Source: Bacteroidota bacterium (GTDB lineage: Bacteria > Bacteroidota > Bacteroidia > Bacteroidales > SKPS01). From it: a DNA stretch of 64,000 nucleotides. The stretch is from contig JAKLII010000006.1 in the NCBI GenBank assembly GCA_022709695.1, positions 124,001-188,000 on the forward strand, given 5' to 3'. Below are positions 33,003 to 44,125 of this stretch, one piece after another (position 1 is the stretch's first letter; the number at the start of each line of letters is the position of its first letter). A program made the translations under genes and the position numbers. The notes under the pieces are model-generated. The model did not search any database, was not told the DNA's origin, and saw only the letters and a program-made list of their open reading frames with translations.

Positions 33003-34916
33003 CTATTCCCTTTCTGAACCCGGATCCGTCACCAGGCCTCTTCCTGCCACGGCTCCGTAACCTGTCATGTAGGAAGCATATTTCAACGAAGGGCTTCCCG
33101 GATCAGACCCCAGCCTGTATTCCTTCCACCGCCGGTTCACTGTTTCAATTGTAGATGCATCCATGACTACCGGGTTAGGCCATTCCCGTGTAAAGCCATC
33201 ATTTTCAAGGGTTTTTCGGGTACCGTCGAAACCTGCCACCACAACCCCGGCATCAAAATCAGCCCGAAGGAAATCCCGCTCCGGGTCTATATTGCCTGCC
33301 ATAAGCCAGAGGCAATCTGACAGCGAGAATGTTGCAGCGGTGGCATCCATATAGGCAGCAAACCGGATGTGGTTTTTCAGGAGCCGGGGGGAGATGATCC
33401 GGTGCAGTTCCCTGACGGATGTACCTGTTTGTTTATCAACAAATATCAGCATGAGAGGCAGCCCTGACCGGATGGCCTGGCCAGATACAGATACCACCCC
33501 CTGAAGCTGCAGCAAAGCGTCAAGGTCTGTCTGCTCAGGGAGTGTTGCACCGGGAAGTGCCCTCGCGATGGTGGCATCCACCCCCATTTTTCCACCAAAG
33601 GCAAAGGAGCCTGAAGCATGATCCAGCACATCCAGGGGCCCTTTCTGGAAGAACAGGTCCCTTGCCGGGTCTACCGAGGAGGCGATGGTGGCAAGCACCT
33701 TCTGCGGATCATCCAGGTTCACCGGTTCAGGGAACAACACCATCACTTTGTTGAACATCATCTGTCCGGCACCCCACAGGGCAGAGGCGACCTTTTGCGG
33801 CACACCCGGAAAGGAGGCTTTTACAGATGCCAGAACCATATTGTGGAATACTCCTTCGGCGGGCATCTGCATATCCACAAGTTCAGGAGCGACCGCTTTG
33901 CGGAGCGGGAGCCTGAAGATCAGGCCTGTGGCTTTTCCGAGCCAGAGATCTTCCTGAGGAGGGATCCCTACGATGGTGGTGGGGTAGACCGCATCGCGCC
34001 GGTGGGTAATGGCAGTAACATGGAAAACCGGATAGAGGTCGGCCAGGGAATAGAATCCCGTATGATCCCCGAATGGACCCTCCATCCTAAGGGCCTCCTC
34101 CGGGTCCACATATCCTTCGATCACAATATCAGAACCTTCGGGAATCCAGATGTCGTTGGTAAGGGACCTGACCAGTTTCACTCCCTTCTTGCGGATAATC
34201 CCCGCCATGAGCATCTCATCGATGAAAGGGGGAAGCGGCGCAGTTGCAGCATAGGTGAGTATGGGGTCCCCGCCCAGAGTAACGGTCACCGGCATCCTTT
34301 TTCCCATCGCCTTGTACTTTCTGAAATGGGAAGCTCCATCCTTGTGCAGATGCCAGTGCATTCCGGCAGTTACGGCATCGTAGACCTGCATCCGGTACAT
34401 ACCGGTGTTGGGTTTACCGGTCTCAGGATCAACGGTATGGACCAGCGGAAAAGTTATAAACGGACCCCCGTCACCCGGCCAGCAGGTGAGCACCGGCAAA
34501 CGGGTAAGGTCAGGTTTCGGCATCACCACCTCCTGGCATCTGCCCCGTCCTTTGTGTTTTTTGGGCAGCCTGCGGGATAGTCTCAGCACTTCGGGGATCA
34601 GCGGGATTTTACTGATCAATCCCTGACTTCCGGCTTTCTCCAGCACCTGCATGGTATGCTCCAGATCTGTGGTAACATTTACCAGGTCTTCCACCCCAAA
34701 GGCCATAGCCATGCGGCGGTCAGATCCGAAGGCATTGATCAGCAGCGGAAAGTTGGTGCCATTCTGTTCGAAAAGCAGCGCAGGGCCGTTTTCTTTGATC
34801 ATCCGGTCAGCTATTTCGGTGATTTCCAGATGGGTGCTGACAGGTACCGAAATGCGGCGCAGTTCTCCTGCTGCCTCAAGCTGCCTGATAAATTCCGACA
34901 TAGATTCAGATCGCAT
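33003..34916 (-). CDS. UbiD-family prenylated-FMN decarboxylase
   Basis: A 637-residue UbiD-type (de)carboxylase, cytosolic. Visible: the active-site region EGPFGDHTGFYSLADLYPVF, in which Glu and Asp occupy the positions used by UbiD, then PTTIVGIPPQEDLWLGKAT and the C-terminal ADFDAGVVVAGFDGTRKT. The family uses prenyl-FMN made by a UbiX partner, which is not in this window. Bacteroidota make menaquinone, so a MqnL- or UbiD-type quinone role is possible but not shown. The start is either MRSESMSEF (34916) or the inner ATG at 34901. It is the last gene of the apparent eno-DUF4836-ABC unit, 7 nt after the permease. Confidence 0.92.
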   Translation of the reverse strand: MRSESMSEFIRQLEAAGELRRISVPVSTHLEITEIADRMIKENGPALLFEQNGTNFPLLINAFGSDRRMAMAFGVEDLVNVTTDLEHTMQVLEKAGSQGLISKIPLIPEVLRLSRRLPKKHKGRGRCQEVVMPKPDLTRLPVLTCWPGDGGPFITFPLVHTVDPETGKPNTGMYRMQVYDAVTAGMHWHLHKDGASHFRKYKAMGKRMPVTVTLGGDPILTYAATAPLPPFIDEMLMAGIIRKKGVKLVRSLTNDIWIPEGSDIVIEGYVDPEEALRMEGPFGDHTGFYSLADLYPVFHVTAITHRRDAVYPTTIVGIPPQEDLWLGKATGLIFRLPLRKAVAPELVDMQMPAEGVFHNMVLASVKASFPGVPQKVASALWGAGQMMFNKVMVLFPEPVNLDDPQKVLATIASSVDPARDLFFQKGPLDVLDHASGSFAFGGKMGVDATIARALPGATLPEQTDLDALLQLQGVVSVSGQAIRSGLPLMLIFVDKQTGTSVRELHRIISPRLLKNHIRFAAYMDATAATFSLSDCLWLMAGNIDPERDFLRADFDAGVVVAGFDGTRKTLENDGFTREWPNPVVMDASTIETVNRRWKEYRLGSDPGSPSLKYASYMTGYGAVAGRGLVTDPGSERE

Positions 34917-34923
34917 GGTGCTG

Positions 34924-36132
34924 TTATTTGATGACCCGGCGGATGTTCCTGCGGATATTCAGTTGGTTGATAAGAAGCATGCCTGCGATCAGCAGGGCAG
35001 ACAGCAGGAAGGTAAACAGGTTCGGACTGTCCATAATATTTATGCCCCGGTCAGATAACTGGTTCCCGATCCAGTGGTGTGCTACCCCGACCATGATGCT
35101 GTCAACCATATACAGAATCACCACGACCATCGTCAGCATCCCCAGCAGGTACCTCTCCACACGAAAGGGGGGGACACCGAGGTGCACCAGTGTTCTGATC
35201 TCGTAATCTGATCTCACGATGAAGAGGCTGAAACTGAGTATGAACAGGTAGAGGGCCAGGATAACGATGACAATTCCCACGATGGCAGTGACCAGCACAC
35301 TGACCTGCAAAAGCTGGTTGAGCCTTCCGCTCCTCAGCTCACTCTGGTTGGTTTCGTATCCCTGCTTACGGATGAAGGTGGTAAGGTCAGGATCAGCAGC
35401 CCTGTAGGAAACCACCACCAGCCGGGTGGGATCCGATTTCTTCTGATCGCCGTAAAGGTTGTTACTGAATTGCAGAAAGGAGTGCGGTACCAGGATCGCG
35501 TTGATCTTTTCGCTCAGGCCCACAATTTTTCCGGGATATTGCACTACCTGACCGTTTCCCTTTATGGTAATCACCAGATCCGCCAGCCGCAGGCTTTTAC
35601 CTGACAACCGGGGTAGGTTTTGACCGGGTGCAAATCCGAAATTGTAAAACCGGAGAAAATCGGCGGGCAATACCACGGGAACAAACGGGGATGCTGTGTC
35701 CCAATGCCATTCTGCATCAGAAATATCTACAAGATCATCAGGTATCGACTCAAAAAAGAACTCTGATACCATATTGGGGACCTCCAGCCCCCCCAGGTTC
35801 ACCTGCACCGAGACTTTAAACCGGCATGGCTCAAAGGGTTCGACCCTGGATACGAAAGGCTTCTCACGGATTTCCCCGATTTCGTCATCCCGGAAGGCAT
35901 TTCCCGATAAGCCCAGGGTATTTACCAGGGTTACTTTTTTACTGATGACAATGATTCCCGGCCCAAACAGGTCGTCACTGTCATTTTCCCTGAACCATCG
36001 CACATCGAACCACAACTGAACCGACATCATCAGAATAAAAAACCCCACCAGTGACCCGGCAGAAGCACCGGCAAGGCGCAGAAGGTTTTTACCACCGATG
36101 AGCCTGGAGAACCAGGGTTGTAGTCCTCTCAT
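34924..36132 (-). CDS. ABC transporter permease, FtsX/MacB-like
   Basis: A 402-residue permease with the FtsX-type layout: one N-terminal helix (LRLAGASAGSLVGFFILMM, about 20-40), a large extracytoplasmic domain (about 45-280), then three helices near 280-300 (LVTAIVGIVIVILALYLFIL), 330-350 and 370-390. The intracellular coupling region before helix 3 has FIVRSDYEIRTLVHLGVP. The partner ATPase gene is 3 nt upstream on the same strand. MacB/LolCE-type transporters are mechanotransmitters rather than pumps for small solutes; the substrate is unknown. Confidence 0.85.
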   Translation of the reverse strand: MRGLQPWFSRLIGGKNLLRLAGASAGSLVGFFILMMSVQLWFDVRWFRENDSDDLFGPGIIVISKKVTLVNTLGLSGNAFRDDEIGEIREKPFVSRVEPFEPCRFKVSVQVNLGGLEVPNMVSEFFFESIPDDLVDISDAEWHWDTASPFVPVVLPADFLRFYNFGFAPGQNLPRLSGKSLRLADLVITIKGNGQVVQYPGKIVGLSEKINAILVPHSFLQFSNNLYGDQKKSDPTRLVVVSYRAADPDLTTFIRKQGYETNQSELRSGRLNQLLQVSVLVTAIVGIVIVILALYLFILSFSLFIVRSDYEIRTLVHLGVPPFRVERYLLGMLTMVVVILYMVDSIMVGVAHHWIGNQLSDRGINIMDSPNLFTFLLSALLIAGMLLINQLNIRRNIRRVIK

Positions 36133-36135
36133 GTT

Positions 36136-36783
36136 TTACACCTCCAGTGTTTGATGAAACGGAATTCCATAGTCGGGGCCCAGGCTGGTCAGGATGAGCC
36201 CTGCCCCCTGCTCCTTTACCTTCTGCAGCATCAGATTTACTGCCAGCGCCGTATTGATCTCATCAAGGTGGCTGAAGGGTTCATCGAGCAGCAGGAAACT
36301 GAAGGGTTGCACCATCGCCCTGATGACAGCCACCCGCTGCTGCTCCCCGAATGAAAGGGTGGCTGCCTTACGGTGCATCAGTTTTTCAATACCCAGCAGG
36401 GCAAACAACTCTTCTGTCTGTGATTTGGATACACGGGAGGATATCTGCCGTTTCAGCATCACATTTTCCCATGCGGTAAGCTGCCTGAAAAGCCTCAGAT
36501 CCTGAAATACCACCGACAGGTCTTCGCGCCTGAAACGGGCAAAATCGGTATGCCGGAGCATGCGGAGACTGGTTCCGTCGTAGGCGAGATTTCCGGTGTA
36601 GTCGGTGCGCAATCCATAGATAAAGGCAAGTGCAGAGGTCTTCCCCCTGCCGCTTTGCGACCGGAACAGGTATGCGTTACCTCTGGACAACACCACATGC
36701 TGCCCCCAGATTCCGGAGACCTCACCGAACAATCCACCCGTAACGTCTGGCCTGATATGGTCAAGGGTAATAGTCTCCATCAA
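36136..36783 (-). CDS. ABC transporter ATP-binding protein with degenerate motifs
   Basis: A 215-residue ATPase, LolD/FtsE-like in size, and partner of the FtsX-like permease. Seen: a Walker A region FRSQSGRGKTSA in which the first Gly of GxxxxGK[ST] is Ser, a signature LSFGEQQR with Phe in place of Gly/Ser at the third position and E before QQ, and Walker B FLLLDEPFSHLDE. The H-loop, normally THD, reads LTSLGPDYG and has no His. ATP binding is likely but hydrolysis may be altered. Genes lie in the order DUF4836, ATPase, permease, UbiD. Confidence 0.85.
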   Translation of the reverse strand: MMETITLDHIRPDVTGGLFGEVSGIWGQHVVLSRGNAYLFRSQSGRGKTSALAFIYGLRTDYTGNLAYDGTSLRMLRHTDFARFRREDLSVVFQDLRLFRQLTAWENVMLKRQISSRVSKSQTEELFALLGIEKLMHRKAATLSFGEQQRVAVIRAMVQPFSFLLLDEPFSHLDEINTALAVNLMLQKVKEQGAGLILTSLGPDYGIPFHQTLEV

Positions 36784-36786
36784 CGG

Positions 36787-38370
36787 TTATTTATCAGTTG
36801 TAACAATCCATGGGAGCAGAAGTTGCAGGCTGTTGACATCATCCTGCACCAATGTTGCCTTCAGATGCAGTTTTCCCGGCGTGCCTCCCGCATAAACTGA
36901 CCTGCACAAAGATATGATCGCCCCCCTTCCTTCTTCAGGGGTAAACCCTTTCATCAGACCTGAAATTCTTTCTGCATTCAGAAACAGGTACAACCCTTCC
37001 GATGCATCCGGAGCCGCTATGGCACCCGGAGAGGAAGATGCCGGATTCCTGAGATCTGTTCCCAGGAGGGGTTCCTTCCGGTTCGATATCAGGATCCCGG
37101 AATCCTTAATGGTAAGGTAGAGCGGAGTAACAACACCTGAAGGGATACCGGGTATGTTTCCGGTGGCACGGTACAGTTTTCCATCGGCCACAAGCGTTCT
37201 GTTTGCCATCAGCTCAGCCACAAGGGCTTCGGCATCCTGCCTGCTCCGGGCATCGAAACTGATGCGAACCTCGGGCTTCAGCAGTGAAAACGGGTTGCCG
37301 ATGTCATCGTGGAGGTTCAGTACCAAACCAAGCATTTTCCCAATGGGTGCATCGGGATGAGAGATGCTGACCACCAGATTGCCGGCCACGTGCTGCAGTA
37401 ATGCATCGGAACTGAGCCCGGACAGCAACCCGAGGTCAAGCCATTGGGGTGCTGCCGCACGTACGGCATTAAATCCGTTCGAATCCGCAGCCAGCGCTGC
37501 CACAAGCAGGAGGTTACCGCGGTCATGGAAGGGAAACGACTCCTGCGAGATTCCCCTTCCAACAAGCCACTTCAGGTAAGGCTGGATCCCTTTGTCAGGG
37601 GTAAAACGGAAATCCAGATCCACGGCACCCTGCTCAAAAGTCACATCAGCCTGCCAGGATTCCAGCCACTCGTTCATCCCGATACCGGTCAAAGGAACCG
37701 GGCCTTCTTCAGAAAAGGCTTCCGGGATTCCAAAGATGGTGGCATCAGCCCCTTCTGTAACTTTTATGTCCTTCTCATCCATATCCTTAAAGTAGCTCCC
37801 TGCAAGGGAACCAGAAAGGAACTGCTCAAGGGTGCTACGAACTCCTGCAGTTCCCTTCGGATGACCGATCCGCAGGATCCACATCACATCGCGGCTGACG
37901 GCAACTGCCTGAAGGTCACTGATGAGGAGGCGATAATTTTTATACCTGGCAGCAGTGACAGCATTACCAGGAGAGGGTTTGAAGACACGTTCCGCATCAA
38001 CCCTGCCGGAAAGGGGGATGGCCATACCCCAAACCGATGCCTCCTTATCCCGGAAGTGGAATGCAACTCCTTGTTTCACAGGATCAATATATTTCCGGAT
38101 GTATTGAAAGCCCTCATGCGAAAGCATACCTGCCAGAGGCAAAGGCTTACCGGGCATCTCCGCACCGGCTGAAAGCGTTTTATTTTGCCATTCATCGGGG
38201 TTCCCGGCCTTTTCGAGAAGCACCGCGGGGTTGAAGATCGCTACCAGGGAAGCCCCTTCCGGAACCAATGACATATACCCGGTCTGTTTCCGGAATGCCG
38301 TAAAATACCAAAGGAGCAAAGCTGCAAGCAGCAATGCTCCTCCGGACCACCACAGAATCTTGCGGTTCAT
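36787..38370 (-). CDS. DUF4836-like envelope protein
   Basis: A 527-residue protein with one N-terminal anchor (WWSGGALLLAALLLWYF) and a long soluble part. The phrase GASLVAIFNPAVLLEKAG resembles the start of the Bacteroidota DUF4836 family, whose function is unknown. The rest is beta-rich with repeated stretches such as DLDFRFTPDKGIQPYLKWL and VDAERVFKPSPGNAV. It starts 9 nt after the eno stop and precedes the ABC pair by 3 nt, so it is part of that unit. Family assignment is by motif resemblance only. Confidence 0.65.
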   Translation of the reverse strand: MNRKILWWSGGALLLAALLLWYFTAFRKQTGYMSLVPEGASLVAIFNPAVLLEKAGNPDEWQNKTLSAGAEMPGKPLPLAGMLSHEGFQYIRKYIDPVKQGVAFHFRDKEASVWGMAIPLSGRVDAERVFKPSPGNAVTAARYKNYRLLISDLQAVAVSRDVMWILRIGHPKGTAGVRSTLEQFLSGSLAGSYFKDMDEKDIKVTEGADATIFGIPEAFSEEGPVPLTGIGMNEWLESWQADVTFEQGAVDLDFRFTPDKGIQPYLKWLVGRGISQESFPFHDRGNLLLVAALAADSNGFNAVRAAAPQWLDLGLLSGLSSDALLQHVAGNLVVSISHPDAPIGKMLGLVLNLHDDIGNPFSLLKPEVRISFDARSRQDAEALVAELMANRTLVADGKLYRATGNIPGIPSGVVTPLYLTIKDSGILISNRKEPLLGTDLRNPASSSPGAIAAPDASEGLYLFLNAERISGLMKGFTPEEGRGAIISLCRSVYAGGTPGKLHLKATLVQDDVNSLQLLLPWIVTTDK

Positions 38371-38379
38371 ATCTTTATA

Positions 38380-39681
<1,302 letters not shown>

Positions 39682-39706
39682 TTAAGTGAACGATCATTAA
39701 GATAAC

Positions 39707-39739
39707 AAAAAAGGGACGAGGCGGATTGAGCCTTGTCCC
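39707..39739 (-). terminator. Rho-independent terminator after rplQ (end of the ribosomal superoperon)
   Basis: Minus strand: stem GGGACAAGGC / GCCTCGTCCC (9 of 10 paired, one A-C mismatch), 7-nt loop, then TTTTTT. It starts 35 nt beyond the rplQ stop and ends before eno. Confidence 0.85.
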
Positions 39740-39774
39740 CTGTTTGCTTAGATTTTTTTACTCAGCACTGAGGA

Positions 39775-40398
39775 TCAGGCCTCTTTTTCTTCTCCCTCCT
39801 CTGCGGGTTCATCGGTCTCCCGGGGCAGCTCTTCAGCTGCATCTTCCATGGGAGCTTCGTCCGTCACTTCAGCGGGGGTCTCATCAGCCACAACCTCCGG
39901 TTCAGCCACTTCTGCTTCAGGTACAGCAGCTTCCTTCTTCAGACGGGCAGCGGGAGCGGCAACTACATCGGTACCTTTCTTTCCGGCACGGCGTGTACGT
40001 TTTGCGGCCTTCTTCTGGGTTGATCCTGCGTTGTAGAGTTCGTTGAAATCCACAAGTTCGATGAAGCACATCTGGGCATTATCGCCGAGGCGGTTTTCGA
40101 GTTTCAGGATTCGGGTATAACCTCCCGGCCTGTCGCCCACCTTCTGCGATACCACGCGGAAGAGTTCAGTAACGGCTTTGTTGTCCTGCAGATAGCTGAA
40201 TACTTCCCTGCGGTTATTGGTGGTATCTTCTTTCGATCGTGTGATCAGGGGTTCCACATATACGCGGAGGGCTTTGGCTTTTGCCAGAGTAGTCGTGATC
40301 CGCTTGTGGATAATCAGGGATGAGGCCATATTCGACATCATGGCTTTCCTGTGCGCACTGGTCCGTCCCAGGTGATTTACGGTCTTTCGGTGTCTCAT
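39775..40398 (-). CDS. rplQ: 50S ribosomal protein L17 with acidic C-terminal extension
   Basis: Large-subunit protein at the polypeptide exit region. The first 120 or so residues are a normal L17 ([37 protein letters not shown]). The remaining 85 residues form an Ala/Glu/Val-rich tail ([19 protein letters not shown]) that most L17 proteins lack; extensions are common in Bacteroidota. Last gene of the superoperon, 32 nt after rpoA. Confidence 0.97.
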   Translation of the reverse strand: MRHRKTVNHLGRTSAHRKAMMSNMASSLIIHKRITTTLAKAKALRVYVEPLITRSKEDTTNNRREVFSYLQDNKAVTELFRVVSQKVGDRPGGYTRILKLENRLGDNAQMCFIELVDFNELYNAGSTQKKAAKRTRRAGKKGTDVVAAPAARLKKEAAVPEAEVAEPEVVADETPAEVTDEAPMEDAAEELPRETDEPAEEGEEKEA

Positions 40399-40430
40399 TG
40401 TATTCTGTATTTCCTTGTCAAAATCTCTTT

Positions 40431-41423
40431 CTAATCCTTGTCCAGTTTATATTTCTCCACATTCATCCCGAATGTGAGGTTTTTGGATTTCACGAGCTCA
40501 TCGAGTTCAGTAAGGGATTTCTTCCCGAAGTTTCTGAACTTGAGCAGGTCGTTCCGGTTGTAGCGTACCAGTTCACCAAGGGTTTCCACTTCGGCGGCCT
40601 TCAGGCAGTTGAGTGCCCTCACGGAGAGATCCATGTCCACCAGGCGGGTCTTGAGCAGCTGCCGCATATGGAGCGAAGACTCATCAAACTCTTCAGTCTG
40701 CACCTTCTCTTCAATGTCGATGGTGATTTTCTCATCGGAAAAGAGGAGGAAGTGATGGATCAGCACCTTGGCAGCTTCCTTAAGGGCATCCTTGGGATTA
40801 ATGGAGCCATCGGTAGTGATGTCGATCAGCAGTTTTTCGTAGTCGGTTTTCTGTTCCACGCGGAAGTTTTCGACGGTGAACTTCACGTTTTTGATGGGGG
40901 TGAAGATTGCGTCGATGGCAATGGTCCCGAGGGGAGCATTCGCCGGTTTATTCTCTTCTGCAGGCACATATCCCCTCCCCTTCTCGATGGTGAACTCCAT
41001 GTTGAGGGTGGTACCGGGTTCCATGTGGCAGATCACCAGTTCAGGGTTCAGCACCTGAAAGCTGCTGAGAAACCGGTTGAAATCACCCGCTTTGAAGACT
41101 TCCTGCCCGGAGATGGAGAGGTTTACCTTTTCTGTGATGATCTCATCGATCTGTTGTTTGAAACGTACCTGTTTGAAATTCAGTACCATTTCCACAACAT
41201 CCTCCACAACACCCCTGATGGTGGAGAACTCCTGCTCCACTCCTTCGATGCGGATGGAGGTGATGGCAAAGCCTTCGAGCGACGATAACAAGATCCTGCG
41301 CAGGGCATTGCCGATGGTGATGCCATAACCGGGTTCGAGCGGACGGAATTCAAACCTTCCGAAGGTTGGGCTCTCTTCCAGCATGATCACATTGTCCGGC
41401 TTCTGAAAAGCTAATAATGGCAT
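40431..41423 (-). CDS. rpoA: RNA polymerase subunit alpha
   Basis: Dimerises to nucleate RNA polymerase. 330 residues: the N-terminal assembly domain ([19 protein letters not shown], about 30-50) and the C-terminal DNA/activator-binding domain (about 250-320: [36 protein letters not shown]). Both are intact. It is part of the alpha block, between rpsD and rplQ. Confidence 0.99.
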   Translation of the reverse strand: MPLLAFQKPDNVIMLEESPTFGRFEFRPLEPGYGITIGNALRRILLSSLEGFAITSIRIEGVEQEFSTIRGVVEDVVEMVLNFKQVRFKQQIDEIITEKVNLSISGQEVFKAGDFNRFLSSFQVLNPELVICHMEPGTTLNMEFTIEKGRGYVPAEENKPANAPLGTIAIDAIFTPIKNVKFTVENFRVEQKTDYEKLLIDITTDGSINPKDALKEAAKVLIHHFLLFSDEKITIDIEEKVQTEEFDESSLHMRQLLKTRLVDMDLSVRALNCLKAAEVETLGELVRYNRNDLLKFRNFGKKSLTELDELVKSKNLTFGMNVEKYKLDKD

Positions 41424-41476
41424 ATCTTCAGATCCTTATATTAGTTAATACTTAATAGCCTCAGTGAAATAACACA

Positions 41477-42082
41477 TTACTTGGAATAGAGCTCAACGAT
41501 GAGCTGTTCTTTGATGTTTTCAGGGATCTCTTCGCGGGTAGGCACGGAGATGATTTTTCCTGCCTTGAGGTTTTCATCCCAGTCGAACCAGTTGAATTTA
41601 TGTCCCCTGCCTGCCAGTGAATCGATGATTACCTCGAGGGATTTGGATTTCTCACGTACACCCACGATATCGTTCACCCTTAATTCCATGGAAGGAACAT
41701 TCACACATTCACCGTTCACGAGGATGTGCTTATGGGTCACCAGCTGACGGGCAGCGCGGCGTGTGGGGGCAATCCCCATACGGTATACCACATTGTCGAG
41801 CCTCAGTTCGCAAAGCTGCAGCAGCACCTCACCGGTGATACCACTCTTGCTGGAGGCTTTCTTGAAGATATTCCTGAACTGTCTTTCAAGAATTCCATAG
41901 GTATACTTTGCCTTCTGTTTTTCCTGCAGCTGAAGGCCATACTCCGACTGTTTCCGGCGACGTTTGTTGGCACCGTGCATTCCCGGAGGGTATTTTTTCT
42001 TCTCGAAGTGCCTGTCGGCACCAAAAATCGGTTCTCCGAATTTTCTGGCGATTTTGGTTTGGGGGCCTGTATATCTTGCCAT
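41477..42082 (-). CDS. rpsD: 30S ribosomal protein S4
   Basis: Primary 16S rRNA binder; 201 residues. N-terminus [17 protein letters not shown] lacks the four-cysteine zinc site, so it is the zinc-free form. The S4 RNA-binding domain follows ([37 protein letters not shown]). In many bacteria S4 represses the alpha operon; no such leader is evident here. Confidence 0.98.
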   Translation of the reverse strand: MARYTGPQTKIARKFGEPIFGADRHFEKKKYPPGMHGANKRRRKQSEYGLQLQEKQKAKYTYGILERQFRNIFKKASSKSGITGEVLLQLCELRLDNVVYRMGIAPTRRAARQLVTHKHILVNGECVNVPSMELRVNDIVGVREKSKSLEVIIDSLAGRGHKFNWFDWDENLKAGKIISVPTREEIPENIKEQLIVELYSK

Positions 42083-42125
42083 AATGATAATAATTTACAA
42101 AAATGAATGATTGGTTCCCTTGGGG

Positions 42126-42515
42126 TTATACCCTTCTGCGCTTAGGTGGTCTGCATCCGTTGTGCGGCAAAGGGGTGATGTCCATGATTTCCAGTACTTC
42201 GATACCGGAGGTATGGATGGTACGGATGGCCGATTCGCGGCCTGAACCCGGACCCTTCACAAAAACCTTCACCTTACGCAACCCTGCTTCGAATGCCACT
42301 TTGGAGGCATCCTGCGCTGCCATCTGGGCAGCATATGGGGTGTTTTTCTTCGAACCCCTGAATCCCATTTTTCCTGCTGAGGACCATGAGATTACCTGTC
42401 CGGAGTCGTTGGTAAGGGAGATGATGATGTTGTTGAAAGATGCCTGGATGAAGGCTTTTCCAACAGGGTCAACCTTTACTACACGTTTCTTGGTGCTTCG
42501 CGTGTTTTTAGCCAT
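42126..42515 (-). CDS. rpsK: 30S ribosomal protein S11
   Basis: Platform protein of the small subunit, lying near mRNA. 129 residues, ending with the typical basic [12 protein letters not shown]. Core motifs: [38 protein letters not shown]. Alpha-block member between rpsM and rpsD. Confidence 0.98.
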   Translation of the reverse strand: MAKNTRSTKKRVVKVDPVGKAFIQASFNNIIISLTNDSGQVISWSSAGKMGFRGSKKNTPYAAQMAAQDASKVAFEAGLRKVKVFVKGPGSGRESAIRTIHTSGIEVLEIMDITPLPHNGCRPPKRRRV

Positions 42516-42554
42516 AACTGTATGATTATTCGCTCGGTTTGATGAATCAGATTA

Positions 42555-42935
42555 TTAACCTTTGGTTGCTTTCTTCTTGTTGGCAACCGTTTTCTTCCTT
42601 CCCTTGCGGGTACGGGCATTGTTCTTTGTGGTTTGTCCGCGCAGCGGAAGACCCAGACGGTGACGGATTCCCCTGTAGGAACCGATATCCATCAGGCGTT
42701 TGATGTTCATCTGAACCTCGGAACGGAGCGCACCTTCGATCTTGAGATTGTCGTTGATGTATGTACGCACCAGGTTCTGCTCATCATCTGTCCAGTCCTG
42801 CACTTTTTTATCGGGGTTGATGTTCACCGCCTTCAGAATGGTGGAGGCAGTGCTACGGCCGATTCCGTAGATATAGGTAAGGGATATTTCTCCCCTTTTG
42901 TTTTTTGGTATGTCTATACCAGCGATCCTTGCCAT
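42555..42935 (-). CDS. rpsM: 30S ribosomal protein S13
   Basis: Head protein of the small subunit contacting 50S and the P-site tRNA. 126 residues: [29 protein letters not shown], and the tRNA-contact tail [17 protein letters not shown]. First gene of the alpha block proper, 32 nt after rpmJ. Confidence 0.98.
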   Translation of the reverse strand: MARIAGIDIPKNKRGEISLTYIYGIGRSTASTILKAVNINPDKKVQDWTDDEQNLVRTYINDNLKIEGALRSEVQMNIKRLMDIGSYRGIRHRLGLPLRGQTTKNNARTRKGRKKTVANKKKATKG

Positions 42936-42967
42936 ATTGCGTTTATTAATTCGTTTTCAAACTGTTA

Positions 42968-43084
42968 TCAGCCCTGACGCTGTTTATACTTCGGATTTTT
43001 CTTGTTGATGATATAAATCCGCCCCTTTCTCCTGACGATTTTGTCTTCCGGGGTACGTTTCTTTACTGAAGCTCTGATCTTCAT
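42968..43084 (-). CDS. rpmJ: 50S ribosomal protein L36, zinc-free form
   Basis: Read directly: ATG at 43084, TGA at 42968, 38 residues. [20 protein letters not shown] is the L36 core, but the C/C/C/H zinc ligands of classic L36 are replaced (RTPED in place of the C-x-x-C segment), and the C-terminus is extended with [15 protein letters not shown]. It sits between infA and rpsM, the expected place. Confidence 0.93.
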   Translation of the reverse strand: MKIRASVKKRTPEDKIVRRKGRIYIINKKNPKYKQRQG

Positions 43085-43101
43085 TGCAATATCGGTTTAT
43101 G

Positions 43102-43320
43102 TTATTTATACCTGTATGTAATTCTGCCTTTGGTGAGGTCGTACGGGGACATCTCGAGTTTCACGCGGTCACCGGGAAGAATCCTGATGTAGTGAAGCCG
43201 CATTTTGCCGGAGATATGCGCAGTAATCACATGGCCGTTTTCAAGCTCAACGCGGAACATAGCGTTGCCGAGAGATTCGATCACGGTGCCATCAAGCTCA
43301 ATCGATTTCTGTTTAGCCAT
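43102..43320 (-). CDS. infA: Translation initiation factor IF-1
   Basis: Blocks the ribosomal A site during initiation; 72 residues forming one S1/OB-fold domain ([60 protein letters not shown]). Starts immediately after the map stop. Confidence 0.98.
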   Translation of the reverse strand: MAKQKSIELDGTVIESLGNAMFRVELENGHVITAHISGKMRLHYIRILPGDRVKLEMSPYDLTKGRITYRYK

Positions 43321-44115
43321 TTACTGTGCATTTTTTTTATTCCACACTTCCTCAATATCACTAAATGTTGATAAGACCTCTGCTTTTCCCTTCCGTATGG
43401 CCACAGCATGTTCGAAATGGGCCGAAGGCATCCTGTCGGCAGTACGGATGGTCCATCCGTCGCTATCCTGAACCACATGACGTGCACCGAGATTTACCAT
43501 CGGTTCGATACAGATCACCAGTCCTTCCTGCAGGCGGGCGCCGTTTCCTCTCTTGCCATAGTTCATCACTTCCGGTTTCTCGTGCAGCTTCTTTCCGATG
43601 CCATGTCCCACAAGCTCTCTCACCACACTGAATCCGTGTCCCTCCACAAAGCTCTGAATGGCATATCCGATATCACCGAGCCGGTTACCGGCCACAGCAG
43701 CGCCAATTCCGAGAAGAAGGCTCTGCCTGGTTACCTCGAGAAGCTCCGATACCCGCTGCGGCACATTTCCCACCGCGAAGGTATAGGCTGAATCTCCATA
43801 GTATCCGTTCAGGATTACACCACAGTCGATGGAGACGATGTCCCCCTCTTTAATGGTACGCTTTCCAGGAATACCATGCACCACCTGCTCGTTTACGGAG
43901 ATACACAAGGTTGCAGGAAAACGGTTATACCCTTTGAAACCTGGAATGGCTCCATGGTCACGGATAAACGTCTCAGCAATGGCATCGAGTTTTCCGGTTT
44001 CCACTCCGGGTACCAGCCACCCTGCCACCTCAGCAAGGGTCTTTCCAACAAGTAAAGAACTCTTACGGATCAGCTCAATCTGGTCGTCAGTCTTGGTCTG
44101 TATCCTTTCAAACAT
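43321..44115 (-). CDS. map: Methionine aminopeptidase, type I
   Basis: Removes the initiator methionine from nascent proteins. 264 residues with the five metal ligands of the pita-bread fold: Asp in VSIDCGVILNGYYGD (two), His in LVGHGIGKKLHE, Glu in LVICIEPMVN, and the last Glu in the C-terminal strand. No N-terminal zinc finger, so it is the bacterial type I form. It lies between secY and infA as in most bacteria. Confidence 0.97.
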   Translation of the reverse strand: MFERIQTKTDDQIELIRKSSLLVGKTLAEVAGWLVPGVETGKLDAIAETFIRDHGAIPGFKGYNRFPATLCISVNEQVVHGIPGKRTIKEGDIVSIDCGVILNGYYGDSAYTFAVGNVPQRVSELLEVTRQSLLLGIGAAVAGNRLGDIGYAIQSFVEGHGFSVVRELVGHGIGKKLHEKPEVMNYGKRGNGARLQEGLVICIEPMVNLGARHVVQDSDGWTIRTADRMPSAHFEHAVAIRKGKAEVLSTFSDIEEVWNKKNAQ

Positions 44116-44125
44116 TGTTATGCTG

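Noticed and set aside
33618-34580. A 320-codon + strand frame inside the UbiD gene
   Set aside because: The minus-strand UbiD protein has family motifs throughout; this frame has none.
40320-41288. A 322-codon + strand frame antisense to rpoA
   Set aside because: Fully covered by intact rpoA and rplQ; the frame is an antisense shadow with His/Phe-rich sequence and no recognisable motif.
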